Assembly (NCBI GenBank): GCA_006503535.1
Contig: QYRS01000006.1
Coordinates: 2,170,001-2,234,000 of the forward strand
Direction: 5' to 3'
Source of the DNA: Arthrinium phaeospermum
Taxonomy: Eukaryota > Ascomycota > Sordariomycetes > Amphisphaeriales > Apiosporaceae
Length of the DNA stretch: 64,000 bases
Every line of letters begins with the position of its first letter. Positions within the stretch are counted from its first letter, which is position 1. Under the pieces are notes generated by a model. The model made no database searches, was not told the DNA's origin, and saw nothing but the letters and a program-made list of their open reading frames with translations. Made by a program: the position numbers and the translations under genes. Positions 43,436 to 55,005 of the stretch are shown here, one piece after another.

Positions 43436-43910
43436 GATGCTCCAGTAAGGCCTCTCTGGTTGACGAGATCGTAGATGATGATTGAGTCACGGTCGGAATG
43501 CATGTTTTGCTTTTGGCGAGGGCAACTGAGTTCGTGCACCGCGCCGGGGCCTTCTGTCTCAGTTGCGTAGCCGCCGCCGGTTATCGCAATCAAGTTGCAT
43601 AGACGCCACCTATCATCACAGGATGGCGGATGACCGAAAAATAGGGTGATACGGATGGAGAACTGGTTGAAAGCCTCTTTGAATGAGCGCGGATACACGT
43701 ATTGGCGGCCACCAACAGACCATATGTTCGATGTAGATGTTCTCTAAGAATGACTAGAGATCTGATTGGGTGATATTAATCTCCTACTAGATATCTTGAC
43801 CTGGTCTTGCTTAACATGCATAGTTGCACTCAATTGTGATATTCTTGAGCAAAACATGATGAAATGAATACACGCTTCACTGAATTGATTTCAACCCATG
43901 TCTGGAACCG

Positions 43911-44879
43911 TCAGTCCTTTCCCGCCATCATTCCTGCAACTTCGACTGAGAACTCGCTGTGCTTTGCAAAAACAATCTGGAAGTCGCTACTGTCCCAAAA
44001 AACGGCGAGGCGGCAAGCCACAAAGAGGCAGATCATTCGTCTCATGCTGTCTTGTAGCCCGCCCCGGTTGGCTTTGTCGCATGTGTGATCGAAGCAGTAC
44101 TCCGCCAGCGATACGACGCTGCCGACCCCCTTCGCATGCAAGTTGAACTTGCTAAGCGCGTGATGAAGTTTTACGAGCGAACAGTCTGCCAAGCCCTCTA
44201 TACCCTTCTCGTCGGCCAGAACGTATAGTTTTGCATACGCCAGAAAGACCTCAGTGAAGCTCGAGGCAGGAGCCTCGTCCGGTAACAACCATTTGCTGCT
44301 CGTAGGATACATCAATGTGAAGGCTATCCAGGGTCTCGGGTTTATTCTCTCAGTTTCCTCTTCGGTCTCGTCTGTGTTGGCTGTAGTAAAACCCCACGAA
44401 TTAGCTTCAGGCTCCGTAACTGTCGCGGCTTGTTCATAAGGTGCAAAGACGGTATAGACTTGGGCTTCATGATATTGGCATACCTTCGTCTTCTTCAGGG
44501 CTAGATTCTCGCTCAGAGAGCTCGGGGGTTTGGGAGAGCTCGGGGGTTTGGGAGACCCGGGGAGACGGTCTTGTAGGCACCTCGACGTCGAAGTCTCCGG
44601 TGTATGCGAACTGGAAGAAGCGCATAAACGTGGCTTCATCAACATCAGGCCATTCCGCGACGCCTCGAACGGACTTCTCCATCCCGCTGTTGAGGAGTGC
44701 TCTGAGGGGTCTGGATATGCGTTCGACCAGATGCTCGTGCATCATGTACTCTTTCTTCTCCGGGCCGACCAGGAAGCGGAAGGGGCCAGAGGCGGCGATG
44801 CTTTCTCGTCGGAAGTGTAAGCAGCACGTACTAGCAACAGCGGGAGATAGAGCACTTGCCTTTGCGTGAGCGTCACCAT
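43911..44879 (-). CDS. BTB/POZ-domain protein
   Basis: Model: complement join(43911..44371, 44484..44800, 44860..44879), 265 aa. The first 20-bp exon (MVTLTQ) is joined by a GC-AG intron (AG|GCAAGT donor, 59 nt). The second intron is GT-AG with a GCTAATT branch site. The BTB fold is clear: SGPFRFLVGPEKKEYMMHEH (near 10-30), RPLRALLNSGM, FMRFFQFAYTGDF. The BACK-like tail has FLAYAKLYVLADEKGIEGLAD and YCFDHT. A Ser/Glu-rich loop with a direct repeat (QTPELSQTPELSERE) lies between. Fungal BTB proteins of this size are abundant, usually without other domains; roles include Cul3 adaptor or oligomerisation. It is next to the RelA/SpoT gene on the same strand. Confidence 0.85.
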
Positions 44880-46069
44880 CTCCGGGTCAGTGCAATGCCA
44901 AGGAAGGGGGGATTCCACAGAGTGTATTCCAGGTCCATATTGCTCTGGTGTTGATTCTGGCGAAGATCAATTGCTTTCGTTTGCCCTATGCTTACAAACG
45001 CAACCCATAGAGCTTCTGATCGCTTTGCATGTCTAGGTCTCAGCCAAACAGCAGTATACAAACTGTGGAGGACCTGTGTTTTACTGATCGTTGAAATGCA
45101 GCCACCCGCGTATCGCAGACTCAATCTCTATATGCCGAACAATGTGTATTGCTCGTTCCCGGAGTTGAGAATGCTCGCCTATATATGAAGCGAAAGCTAC
45201 AAAGAAACCCCGATTCAGCGTGAACGGATTTTCGTTGACTGAAACCAGTACGGACAATTCCGTCTGATCCATCAAATTTCGTGTAGTTGGCAACGATAAA
45301 AAATTATATAGTAATTGTAATTACTGGGCAAATTTACATACCAATAATGCGACTATGCATGGAGAAATATTCAAGTGCCGGTTTCCATCAGAATATTACG
45401 GCTCCGTCCCATTAAGCGGTAGATACATGAGGTGGACAGCCTTGTAATTCCTTCATATTAAATGTTAAGACGCATTTTATTCAAAGGGTGCTAAGGGTAC
45501 ATAGCACTGCGTATAAGTTATTATTAGACACTAGATGCCAACTGCTCTTTCACGCTAAAATTTTCAGATGCTGCGCACGTCTCTGATCTCTTTTATTGTA
45601 ATATGATTGGGTATGGAGTATGTATGATGATGTATCCCTTCAAGGGTATGATAGGGTGTGATGTGTCGCCAAAATCTGACAGACAGGTTGATGCGCAGCA
45701 TCTGAAAATTTTAGCGTGAAAGAGCAGGTGGTTTAGGCATTCTGCTTATCCCCTTGAATGATGTAACACTGCTTAAGGTATAATACGTTCAATAATTAAT
45801 TAGCAGGGCCGTATAAAACTGTATATAGCCGATTCAGCCAATAAGATAGCGCCGCAATACAAAACGCGGTAGGAAACGTCACAGCTTCTACACTAAAATA
45901 ATCCCTGGTACGTACTGTACACATATTTTGGCGAGAAGCAGCATTACAGCATTAAAGGGGATAGCAAGGTGAAAATGATCTTGAAGATGCATATAGCTCT
46001 GCAGACGGCTCAATAGGATATGTATTCTAATTTATGCCATAACTCCTCCTGCCCAGTCGTTCTTATGCG
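44880..46069. other. AT-rich intergenic island
   Basis: 1.2 kb, distinctly AT-rich compared with the flanking genes. It has no coding potential that I can see and contains the MITE-like element at 45542-45727. It may be a degenerated repeat. Confidence 0.5.
45542..45727. mobile_element. MITE-like element with 36-bp perfect terminal inverted repeats
   Basis: Positions 45542-45577 are the exact reverse complement of 45692-45727 (starting CTGCTCTTTCACGCTAAAAT). The 186-bp unit has a 114-bp AT-rich interior without an ORF. The arms stop matching immediately outside. I could not identify a target-site duplication. Size and structure fit a non-autonomous DNA transposon (MITE); a hairpin-forming repeat of another kind is possible. 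Confidence 0.6.
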
Positions 46070-49000
46070 TTACTCGTCAATGTCCATGTCTATTGATGCC
46101 TGCTTCATGTCAATTTCTTCTCTGGATTGACCGTTTAAGCCTTCAACAACAACTGATCTTTCAGCAAGGGAATTCAGGAACATCTCTTGTTCACCGGAGC
46201 TGCGTGTGGTGTCCTGACTTTCCAGCTGCAGAAGAGAGCTACTGTGCTGCCTTTGCCGCCTCAACATTTCTTCGTCCAACAGCGGCTTGATACAAAGCCT
46301 TCCCTGTTCACTCCTGAAATGTTGACCTAGCCCCTGTGCAAGGCGAAACCTGTGACCACACCCCCACTGGCCACCGGCTTCAAGATCGCCTAGGCATACA
46401 AATAGCTTTTCGCTACTGTGGCATGCCTCATGCCTTTTTCTATCATTTTGTCGCGCGAAGCTCCTGTGACATATCGTACAGACAAATGGCCTCTCGTCGG
46501 TGTGCGTCCGCAGGTGCGAGCGCATATTGTAAGCCCGAGTAAAGTTTTTGGGGCAGAGAGAGCATTGGTATCTGGCAGGGCTTTGGTTATCAACCTCTCG
46601 CTGATTTGCCCGAGGTTTTTTCAAGCGCAAGAACATGGTAGAAAGCGTGTCCTTGCCAGGATGTAACTTGGCTCGATGCTTATCCAGTTCTTTCTGAGAC
46701 TGGAATCCAAAGACCGCACCTTGACAGTTCTCTTCTGTGCACCTGAAGGGACGTTCATGTCGGTCAACATGGCTCTTGCGGTCTTCGGCACTCGTAAAGC
46801 CACTGTGAAAGTGATAGCAGGTGATCTTAGGGCATTTATACCAATTGCGCCCATAGATAGTGTCGAGCTGTTGGGAATGTTGCGATCCATCTGGCAGCCC
46901 GGCCAACATCTGCTCCAAAACATGGCGGTTGCGCAGAAATGCGGTTTCGAGAGAATGCAAACTTATCACATCTCTTCTGTCATCCTTCCAGGATGATACT
47001 TTTTGGGCATGGGCAAAAATCCTCTTCAAGGCCTGGAAACAATCTACCATGGCCCAGGCTTTGGACCCTTTTTGGATGTCAAAGTCAATGTCGACTTCCA
47101 AATCTTCGTCAAACCGCGATTCGAAGTCGGTCAACGCCTCGCAGAAAGCTTTCTTGGCTGGTTCCGTTAAGCCATGCTCGTCAAGAGTTGCAACCCTCGT
47201 GAGGTGCTCTGTCCAATGCGCGATAGCGTAGTCCTGGAAGGCCAAGTGGCCTTCCCTCACAGCCTTCCTAAGCGCATCAAACTGGAGGTCTTCAAAGCAT
47301 TCGAAGGTAAGATAGTACATGCATACGGTGGAAAGGCTCAGTTCGGCAGACTCATGTGAGACGAAACCTGATTTCGCAATGTAACTGATTAATATGTTAG
47401 GTGATTGCTTGCCGCCGATTTGAATAGGAGCTTGAAGCTAGACTTACAACGAAGCCGTTGCATGAATAAACTGCACCTGACCGCCAGCAAGGATGTCGAT
47501 TAGAGAGCCACATATTTCCCTGATGTGCAATTGAAGTCTTCGATCGGCATCGATGGTCTGATCTACAGTATTGATTGCTATGGCCGCTTGGATCTCTCGC
47601 CAATAGAGCGGTCTGCGGGAACATAGCATCCAGCCCAAAACTTTGCGGGCTGCATCACGCTCACTCGGGTTCGCGTTCCGGTCGATCCGGACGATGCTGC
47701 GGTTGTATCTATATTTTGTTAGCAGGGTAAATGCTTCCCGAATGGCACCAAATGATGTTTCCTACGCTTCTTGGAGTCCGATAGGAAAACAGTTTGGCTC
47801 AAGTTCCCGTGCTAGCTCCTGTATGGTCATCTGGGCAAGCAAATTCTCCATGACGAGTTTGGCGTAAAGGAACATTCCTAGTATCATCTCGGTCAGTAAC
47901 TCAGTCGAGCACCACGGCACCAAAAGAGCGCGTTGGTCGGCATGGCCGCGATACTACTCACCATCAGCTCGGTCCTGAACGTTGTGCTTGATATACTCCA
48001 CGTCGGTTTCCAAGAGACCGCCTTGATCACGCCAAGCTTCGCGTAGCCTCTCTGTCTGAGTGTTGACGTATATGGCTATGTCATGATGCGTATCCTCCGC
48101 CCGGAGGCCGACAATGGTAGCTGGAATCATCGAGCGCCGAATATCCGGCTCATCACGACTGGTGAAAAGAACCCGGAGCTTTCCTGGATCAGTTCTATCG
48201 CAAGTTCGAATCATCTCATGTAAGAAATCTATAGTTTCTCTCCGTTGACGCTCCTCACATTCGTCAAGCCCGTCGACGACGATAAATCCTTGATGTAGGA
48301 ACTGACACATGAGTTCTAATAGCTCTTTAGCCATCCCAGTCGATGTCAACGACGTGTAGCCGCATTCTATGTACTTGTCGTAGAATACGGGCACGAACGG
48401 TCTAGCTTGATTGATGAGTTGGGCAAGAACGCCTTTGAGAATGGCCAGTGTGTTGTTCCTTGCCTGGTCCATCTCCCGGCAGTAGAAATAGGCTACCCAC
48501 ATGCCATGGCTCTTCTTTCGCATGATACTTGAAACGACCGTGGATGCTAGTACCGTCTTCCCTGTATATAAGTGTAAGCTTTGATAGTAGCGTGAGGTGG
48601 GTTATATAATTCCTACCAGCCCCAGGAATGCCATGCATCCACAATGAAGATGACCTGGGAATGGAATCTTCGATCCAGCTCTTGATGTGCGAATCCTCCA
48701 AAATCCAATCACCAGTTCCCGGATAACTTTCGCGAACAGATCGAATTTGCTCATGATCGACGTGAGATTCAGCGGGCGTAATCCAGTTCATTAACAAGAG
48801 GAAATGCCTCTGTGTTTCGTCAACTCGCTGCCGGTGTTCCTGGTCAAGCAATACTTTTCTATCATACTGATAGGTATGTAAGCTCTGGATATGCACTTGA
48901 AGCGCTTGGCTGTCAAGAAGTCTACGGTGACGCTGTAGTTGGTCCAAAATCTGGTGGAAATCTGATTTAAAAGTTTTCCACATGGATTTGAATATCTGCG

Positions 49001-49590
49001 GTAGTGCTGTTTGCCCTCTTCATTAGCAATTGGTAAAGGTCTTCACATGAGTGCATTCTTACTTCTCTGCTTGAAGATGCGCAATGCTTGACCATGGAAT
49101 CGAAGTACATCAACCCATAACATCTCTACGATAATTTGTATCTGTGGCTGGGTCTGAAACAACTGCTCATAGTCCTGCAGGATTGGCATGTGCTCTGTAA
49201 TTTGTTCGTATGCATCGAGCAGAGTGTCTAGAGACTCTGCCCATGCACTGGCAGTCTGCAACGCAATTAGAACTTGCGGAAATCCTAATCGCGAAGGGGT
49301 AATTGACTGACCTGAAGGATAAGTTTCATAGGGCCCCAAATGAATGCCAGTATGTCGGAGCTATTTAGAAACACCTCCAGGACTTTACCTAGCTGCTCCA
49401 TGGCTTCCATGAAGCCTTGAATGCGGGTAAGGTTAATAATCTTCTTACTTCTTCGCTGTTCTGCTTGGATGCTCAAGATCGATATCCTGACATCCTGGGA
49501 GGTCACAAGCTGGAATTGTGCTCTTTCTGCATCGGTCAGTTCTGATTTGAAAGCTGCTAGAGCCTTGTCGAAAGCATTTGATGCCGACAT
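46070..49590 (-). CDS. STAND/NLR-like NACHT NTPase with C-terminal C2H2 zinc fingers
   Basis: Model: complement join(46070..47384, 47448..47708, 47766..47877, 47962..48561, 48617..49006, 49063..49255, 49312..49590), 956 aa; all six introns keep phase. Residues 1-160 form a helical N-terminal domain (ILAFIWGPMKLILQTASAWAE, FHGQALRIF) like that preceding many fungal NACHT proteins. The P-loop GIPGAGKT (283-290) is built across intron 3. Walker B is FIVVDGLDECEE, and the sensor is LRVLFTSRDEPDI. The winged-helix region follows (EAYNRSIVRI, VLGWMLCSRRPLYWREIQAA). Instead of WD, ANK or TPR repeats the C-terminus (about 700-870) has C2H2 fingers: YQCSLCPKNF-HLRTH, FVCTICHRSF-HEAC and more degenerate flanking ones. 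NACHT proteins act as signal-activated oligomerising switches in fungal incompatibility and immunity-like responses. Here the sensor or output may bind nucleic acid. Confidence 0.88.
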
Positions 49591-49970
49591 GATCTGCTCT
49601 CAGAATATTTGCATTGTTCAAGACAGTTACCTGGTGTGCAAAGTGCGCGCAGCCTGACTTATCAATGATAGAAAAGTCGAATTGGTTCATCAAAAGAGGT
49701 AGGCAAGGCAGCTTCGGGATACCGATTCATTCGCACCAGTTGGCAAGCTATGTGCATGATATGTGGCAGTGCTTCATGCAGTGTTACCACATTTAGCCCC
49801 GAAGAGAGCCTGACACGAAGCCTGGCAGCCGCTACCGCCGCCATTACATGCGAAAGGTCGCCATGGGTTGAGACACACATCTACCTACTTATTCTCTAGT
49901 TTTGTCAAGCTCACCTCAAAATTCGGCATGAACTTATGTGTGAATTAGGTATACCCGCACCAAATTAAAG
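49591..49970. other. Bidirectional promoter
   Basis: 380 bp between the divergent NACHT and SNF2 genes. There is no gene in it. The short distance means the two genes probably share regulation. Confidence 0.55.
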
Positions 49971-52900
49971 ATGCTTGGGATAACAGAACATCCTACCTTA
50001 TCTTCCCTGTACTTCAATCAGAATATAAATGAACCATTTCTCCCTGAAGAAAATGGGTTTCTCTTCGCTTTCGATTGTGTTCAGTCCTGGGCAAACTCAG
50101 CGGATGGGCTCCAGCTTAGCCATATCACGGATTTGGATCGCAACCAAGTCACACCTGCCCTCACATCTACCCAGGTGCTTTCAGCAAGTAACACTACGGT
50201 TTGCTTCGGTATGGTTAGTCATGCCAGATAAGCGAAATTGCTCACCTTCATGTGAACTTCATGGCTAATTACAATCTACCAGCTTAACAATGTCTCTGTG
50301 AAGCTGATTGGTAATATGACGGAGGCAAGGGACTTGGCTATTCAAGCTGAAGGGGAAGATGATAGCTTCATATGTGCTGTGGGCCCAAATGAAGACTATG
50401 TTATGCTCACATTTCCTGACGGTAGCTCATTTGCACAAGTAAACGAGGGGACCTCCAAAGCTCTTCGCTCCATCTTCGATATACCAAAAATCTATATCCT
50501 CGCATTCACCACTCGGCAGGCAGTGGAAAACGTGATTCGGCGTGCCAAAACGCCTGGACAGGCAGTTTTGATGGTTGATCTGAACATATACGGTTCAAAG
50601 GGGACGATTCATGAGGTGGGACGTCGGCTGTCGAAGGACAAGGCCTTCTTGCAAGACCCGAACAGAGGTATCGATAACGTGGTCTATGATAACCCACACC
50701 TCGTTAGGTTCCCTGGGGTTGCGGAACCAGACGCTGGCTCCTTGAGCGCTACAAGGCACCTTCGACAGACCCAAGGGCAGAGGCAACTTGCGCGAGTATC
50801 AGCTGAAGACTTGCAAACGTTGGCATCTAGTATCTATAATTCACTGACGCGTTTCAAAACCCTCAGCAAGGTTTCAGACGCGGCGAATGTCATTACGCCT
50901 CTGCTAGAGTACGACATGCCTTGCAAGATACATTGTCCCCAGATGACAAAATTCTAATTTCGGTTTAGGCATCAACAGACTGCTATATACTTCATGTTGG
51001 AACGAGAAGACGGTCCGATTCCTGTCGACTGTTCTCTCTGGAACTCAGCGCTGAATGATGAAGGACGACAGATGTGAGCAGATCGCATAAACCATATACT
51101 TGGATATCAATTACAAAGCTCTAACATTCATTAAGATACTCTAGCAAGTTCACAGGCATCCAATACTTGGACAAGCCTTCCGAGCTAGGAGGCGGGATTC
51201 TAGCAGATGAAATGGGCATGGGCAAGTCGTTATCCTTGCTTGCTCTAATCTCCCATACTTTATCTGCGGCTGCAGACTGGGCATCTTCAGATATAAATCA
51301 TCAGAGCCACCCAGATACTGTTGTACGCACGTCAGCAACTTTGATAGTTGTGCCTTCCATATGTACGCTTCCGCAGGCCCCACGACCATGAACCATAACA
51401 CTGACATGCACCACAAAGTGATCCTCAATTCGTGGCTCAAGCAGATCAGCCTGTAAGCACCTGGATGATTTTGATTTTGGATACCATGAACTAAAAAGGA
51501 CGAAGCCATCTTGATAATGGATTACAAGTTCGCAAGTACTATGGCAGGAAACGAGACAAGAAGCCGGGAGATTACCTTACGAGCCACATAGTTCTGACCA
51601 CGTATCACACGGTCGCTTCAAGCTTCAACAACTCTAGTAGCGCCATTTACAAGCTCGGCTGGTTTCGAGTTATTCTAGATGAAGGTAATTGTATACTGAT
51701 AATCGCCATGAATCTTTCCCGCAAATATATCACTGTACTAATCTATCAAACTTCAGCACACACGATCCGTCGTCAAACAACCAGTCTGCATCGAGCAGCA
51801 TCAGCCCTCGCGGCAAGGTCGCGCTGGTGTCTCACAGCAACGCCCTTGCAGAACCGCCTGGATGACGTCGGTTCACTTTTGGCATTCCTGCGGCTCGCGC
51901 CGTTTGATAATCCCGCGGTGTTCCGAAAGTATATATCCAGCGTGTATCCGGAGGACCGGGAGATGGCATTGAATCGCCTTGTATCACTACTTAACTGCGT
52001 CTGTCTGAGGCGGTCTCAGCACCTCCTAGGCCTGCCCAATGCCATTTCAGGTCGCATCCAGCGTGTGACACTATCTTCTACCGAACGAGACCAATACGAG
52101 TCGACCCTGCGAGCAATGTCGTGGCGGATGTCTCAAAGAGTTTCTGCGGACCCCAGCAGTCCTGATTATTTCGGCATTTTTCAAGCCCAGTTACAGCTGA
52201 GGATCTTCTGCAACCACGGGACCTTCCAATACCCCTTCGCCGACAGCGGTGTGACCCAGAAATATGGCGAAATGCAACGCGAAGATATGATGTTATCCTT
52301 GGATCCCGCGGCCGAGCTCAAATGTCTCGTATGTGGGAAAGATACCTCGGTTCTATCAGCAACTGCTCCCACTGACTTCAGGCGGCGGGATGTTTCCGGC
52401 ATTATATGCCCTGATTGTCAAGAGGGCAATGAGACGTCAGATGCTAGCCCTGGTGATCAAGCCTACATTGAGTCCAATCCGAACACTCCACATCCGTCGG
52501 GTCTCTCCTATGAACAGGCCAGCTTCAACAAAGAAGGATTCTCGTCCAAGATCGACTGCTTGATACGAGACGTGACGGAACTCGGTACGGATAGCAAGAG
52601 GTATCTGCCACTTACATCTATATGCAGAACCATCTAGTAGCTAAGATACTGACAACATGGCACAGCATAATCTTTTCCTGCTGGACACGCTCACTCGACC
52701 TCGTAGCACTCCACCTCACAAGAAACGATACCCAGTTCCTGCGGATCGACGGAAGGATGGACAATCCGGGCCGGCAGGCCAACATGGAACTGTTCGAATC
52801 TAGTAAAGAGCATCGGATTCTTCTAATGAGCACTGGCGTTGGAGCATTCGGGTAAGCAAATCTCTTAGTCCCCTACACTTTCACCCCCACATCATCCTGA

Positions 52901-53221
52901 CCCATGGATTACGAAGACTTGCTCACTTGCTGTCTCACCCACTACAGTCTAAACTTGACTGCTGCGGATCACGTATTCATCCTGGAGCCCCAGTGGAATC
53001 CGGCTGTGGAGAAACAGGCGATTGGTAGAGTGCAGAGATTAGGGCAGAGGAAAGACGTCGTCGTTACACGGTATCTGGTCTTGGACACCATCGAAATGGC
53101 AAGCTTATCACCCTCACCATCATTTTTCTTCTTCTTGAGTAATTCCAATGCTAACCTTAGCCTCAAGAGTATCCATAGCCAGCAGAGTCACAAGGAGGCA
53201 CTGGCTCAGGAAGGGCGTTAG
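49971..53221 (+). CDS. SNF2-family helicase, Rad5/Rad16/HLTF-like
   Basis: Model: join(49971..50213, 50283..50908, 50969..51073, 51136..51362, 51419..51452, 51506..51684, 51757..52600, 52666..52851, 52948..53221), about 824 aa. A GC-AG intron (53100..53168) may further shorten the last exon. Helicase motifs in order: Q-loop HQQTAIYFMLERE, motif I LADEMGMGKS, Ia TLIVVPS, motif II DEAH (across intron 6), III WCLTATPLQNR, IV IIFSCWTRSLD, V STGVGAFGLNLTAADHV, VI QAIGRVQRLGQ. Between lobes, CxxC pairs (CLVCGK, CPDCQ) stand where Rad5/HLTF has a RING finger, so E3 function is uncertain. The family remodels chromatin or stalled forks with ATP. It is divergent from the NACHT gene. Confidence 0.87.
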
Positions 53222-53705
53222 CAGACAAGTATCCCTATATCGCAACTTTCATAGATCCGTGAGGCGGGAAACGCCGAATCTCATTATACACATTGCGCCG
53301 TCAAGAGCCAACCGCTTTGGTAAAAGCCACCTTCGGCAACTAACAGTATCTGTTAGAGTGAAGATGGGACATTGGACCGCAGGGGAAAGCTACTCTAGGC
53401 ACGTCTGCTGCTTCGGGGATACACATTAAGCGAGAAGTGAGGTGTTGGGAGTGTTTTACTGTACATAGCAGAGTGGAATTATCATGCCAACCATCTCACT
53501 CCGTTCTCTAAGTAGGTGTCGTGACTTCTTGTCCCTCAGGCATCAAGGCTTTATCTAACTCTGATCGCCATCCAACGGACGCGTTTCTCTATGATCAGGC
53601 TGAAGATGCCGAACGAACCGTCCCTCATAATCAGGACAAGGATGCTGAATCAACCGCCCTTCCGAATCGTTACGACACCCTTGGCACTTTCGTGTCATAG
53701 AGAGA
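53222..53705. other. Intergenic region
   Basis: About 480 bp downstream of the SNF2 gene. Only short ORFs, none supported. Confidence 0.45.
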
Positions 53706-54519
53706 TTAGCGAATGGCTAAGAACGTGTCTTCCTGGATTTCAGGCGAATCCAGAAGGGTGGGTAGGTACTTACTCGACGTATAATACGATCTGGTTCGCT
53801 CATATATGGGACAATCATACCTGCCACCATGAACGGCAGAACTAACAGCCCGAAAAGGAGAGAATATCGCCATGTCAGAACCTGTAACGTCCTCCCCGCC
53901 AGCACGCGGGCGGTGCGAGTCTCTGTCCGAGCCGTCGCCTGGTAGCAGGCCTGCGCTCAGATACGGGGAGAAATAGTCCTTGGGCAAAGTTCTCAACCCG
54001 TTCCTCAGCTCGCCCGATGGCATTGCAGAATATAACCTTGCAGGCTGGTAGTGGTACGAGGCTCCGTCTGGGCCACGTCTTTTGCCACAGTCGTAGCCGG
54101 GGTTATACCCCTGGTGCACCGTTGACGTGTGGAAGCGGCGCCAGGTCCCTATTCTGGTTCTCAAGAGCCATCGCAGGCTCGTCGCGCCAGACCTCCGTGT
54201 AATCACAGGCCGTTTGGGGTCGTTGGCGGTGCGCGTAGGCGACGACGAGGAGGCGCTCGGGGGATGGAAAGCCAAAGCCGACCGTGCCCTGGACGGAATC
54301 TTGGATCGGGCGGCCGCGGCGCGGACCTTGCGCGGGATTCGAATTAGGTATGCCATAGCAGTCCTTGACTTCTAGGCAGCAGGGTGGGCGCGTTACAGAA
54401 TCGTAACGAAGAGGAGTAGGCAATGGCATCGAAAGCAGGAAAGGGCCATTGCTAGAAACAGATCTGGCAAGGCTGGTGGCGCGGCCCAACGTTTCCCCAT
54501 CTGACCCCGGGCAGGCCAT
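53706..54519 (-). CDS. Doubtful ORF cluster, possible broken or spliced membrane protein
   Basis: Two overlapping - strand frames (54103-54519 starting MACPGSDGETLGRAT, and 53706-54356) and a third short frame at 53717-53905 are each open. The last contains a good transmembrane-like stretch (RYSLLFGLLVLPFMVAGMIV). No splice model I tried linked them uniquely, and I recognise no domain. It may be a multi-exon orphan gene, a decayed gene, or chance open frames in GC-rich sequence. Confidence 0.22.
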
Positions 54520-55005
54520 GCCTCAGGCTAGGGACACTGCATTAGTATCTCTTCTCTGAACCGACGAGAAGTCAGGGTCGTTCAAAGGAGATGAGAAGAA
54601 GGTGCCGATAGGTATGTCCATAGTCAAATCTGGAGTTTCTACGGGGTACAAATGAAGAGAGTTGTGATTCAATACAGAATGACTACATACTCGTCAACAA
54701 AGTGGAGGTTTCTTCTGTCTACCGTTTCAATCCTCGTTCCTTACGAGTAGAGACTCGCTGCCTCGTGAGCACCAATGCCCCATCTATTGAACCGTGGCCC
54801 CCTCTAGAACGGTTGCAATCATGAATGGGAGCTACCCTGCTCAAATTCTCCTCCAGCTTATGGCGCCACACTCGACACTACCTAATGCAGCAATTAGCAA
54901 GTATCTAGAGGAGCGCCTCGTGTTTTTCTTTAGAACTCTGGGTTTTCTTCCGGCTCTCCTTTTCAATGCATTTTCATCCTTCTCCATGAAAAGCTGGATC
55001 CGGCT

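Noticed and set aside
41919..45855. About 26 matching bases between the RelA/SpoT coding region (near 41919-41948) and the AT-rich spacer (near 45826-45855)
   Set aside because: Too short and imperfect to claim a duplicated gene fragment; it could be chance or a dispersed repeat. A genome-wide search would settle it.
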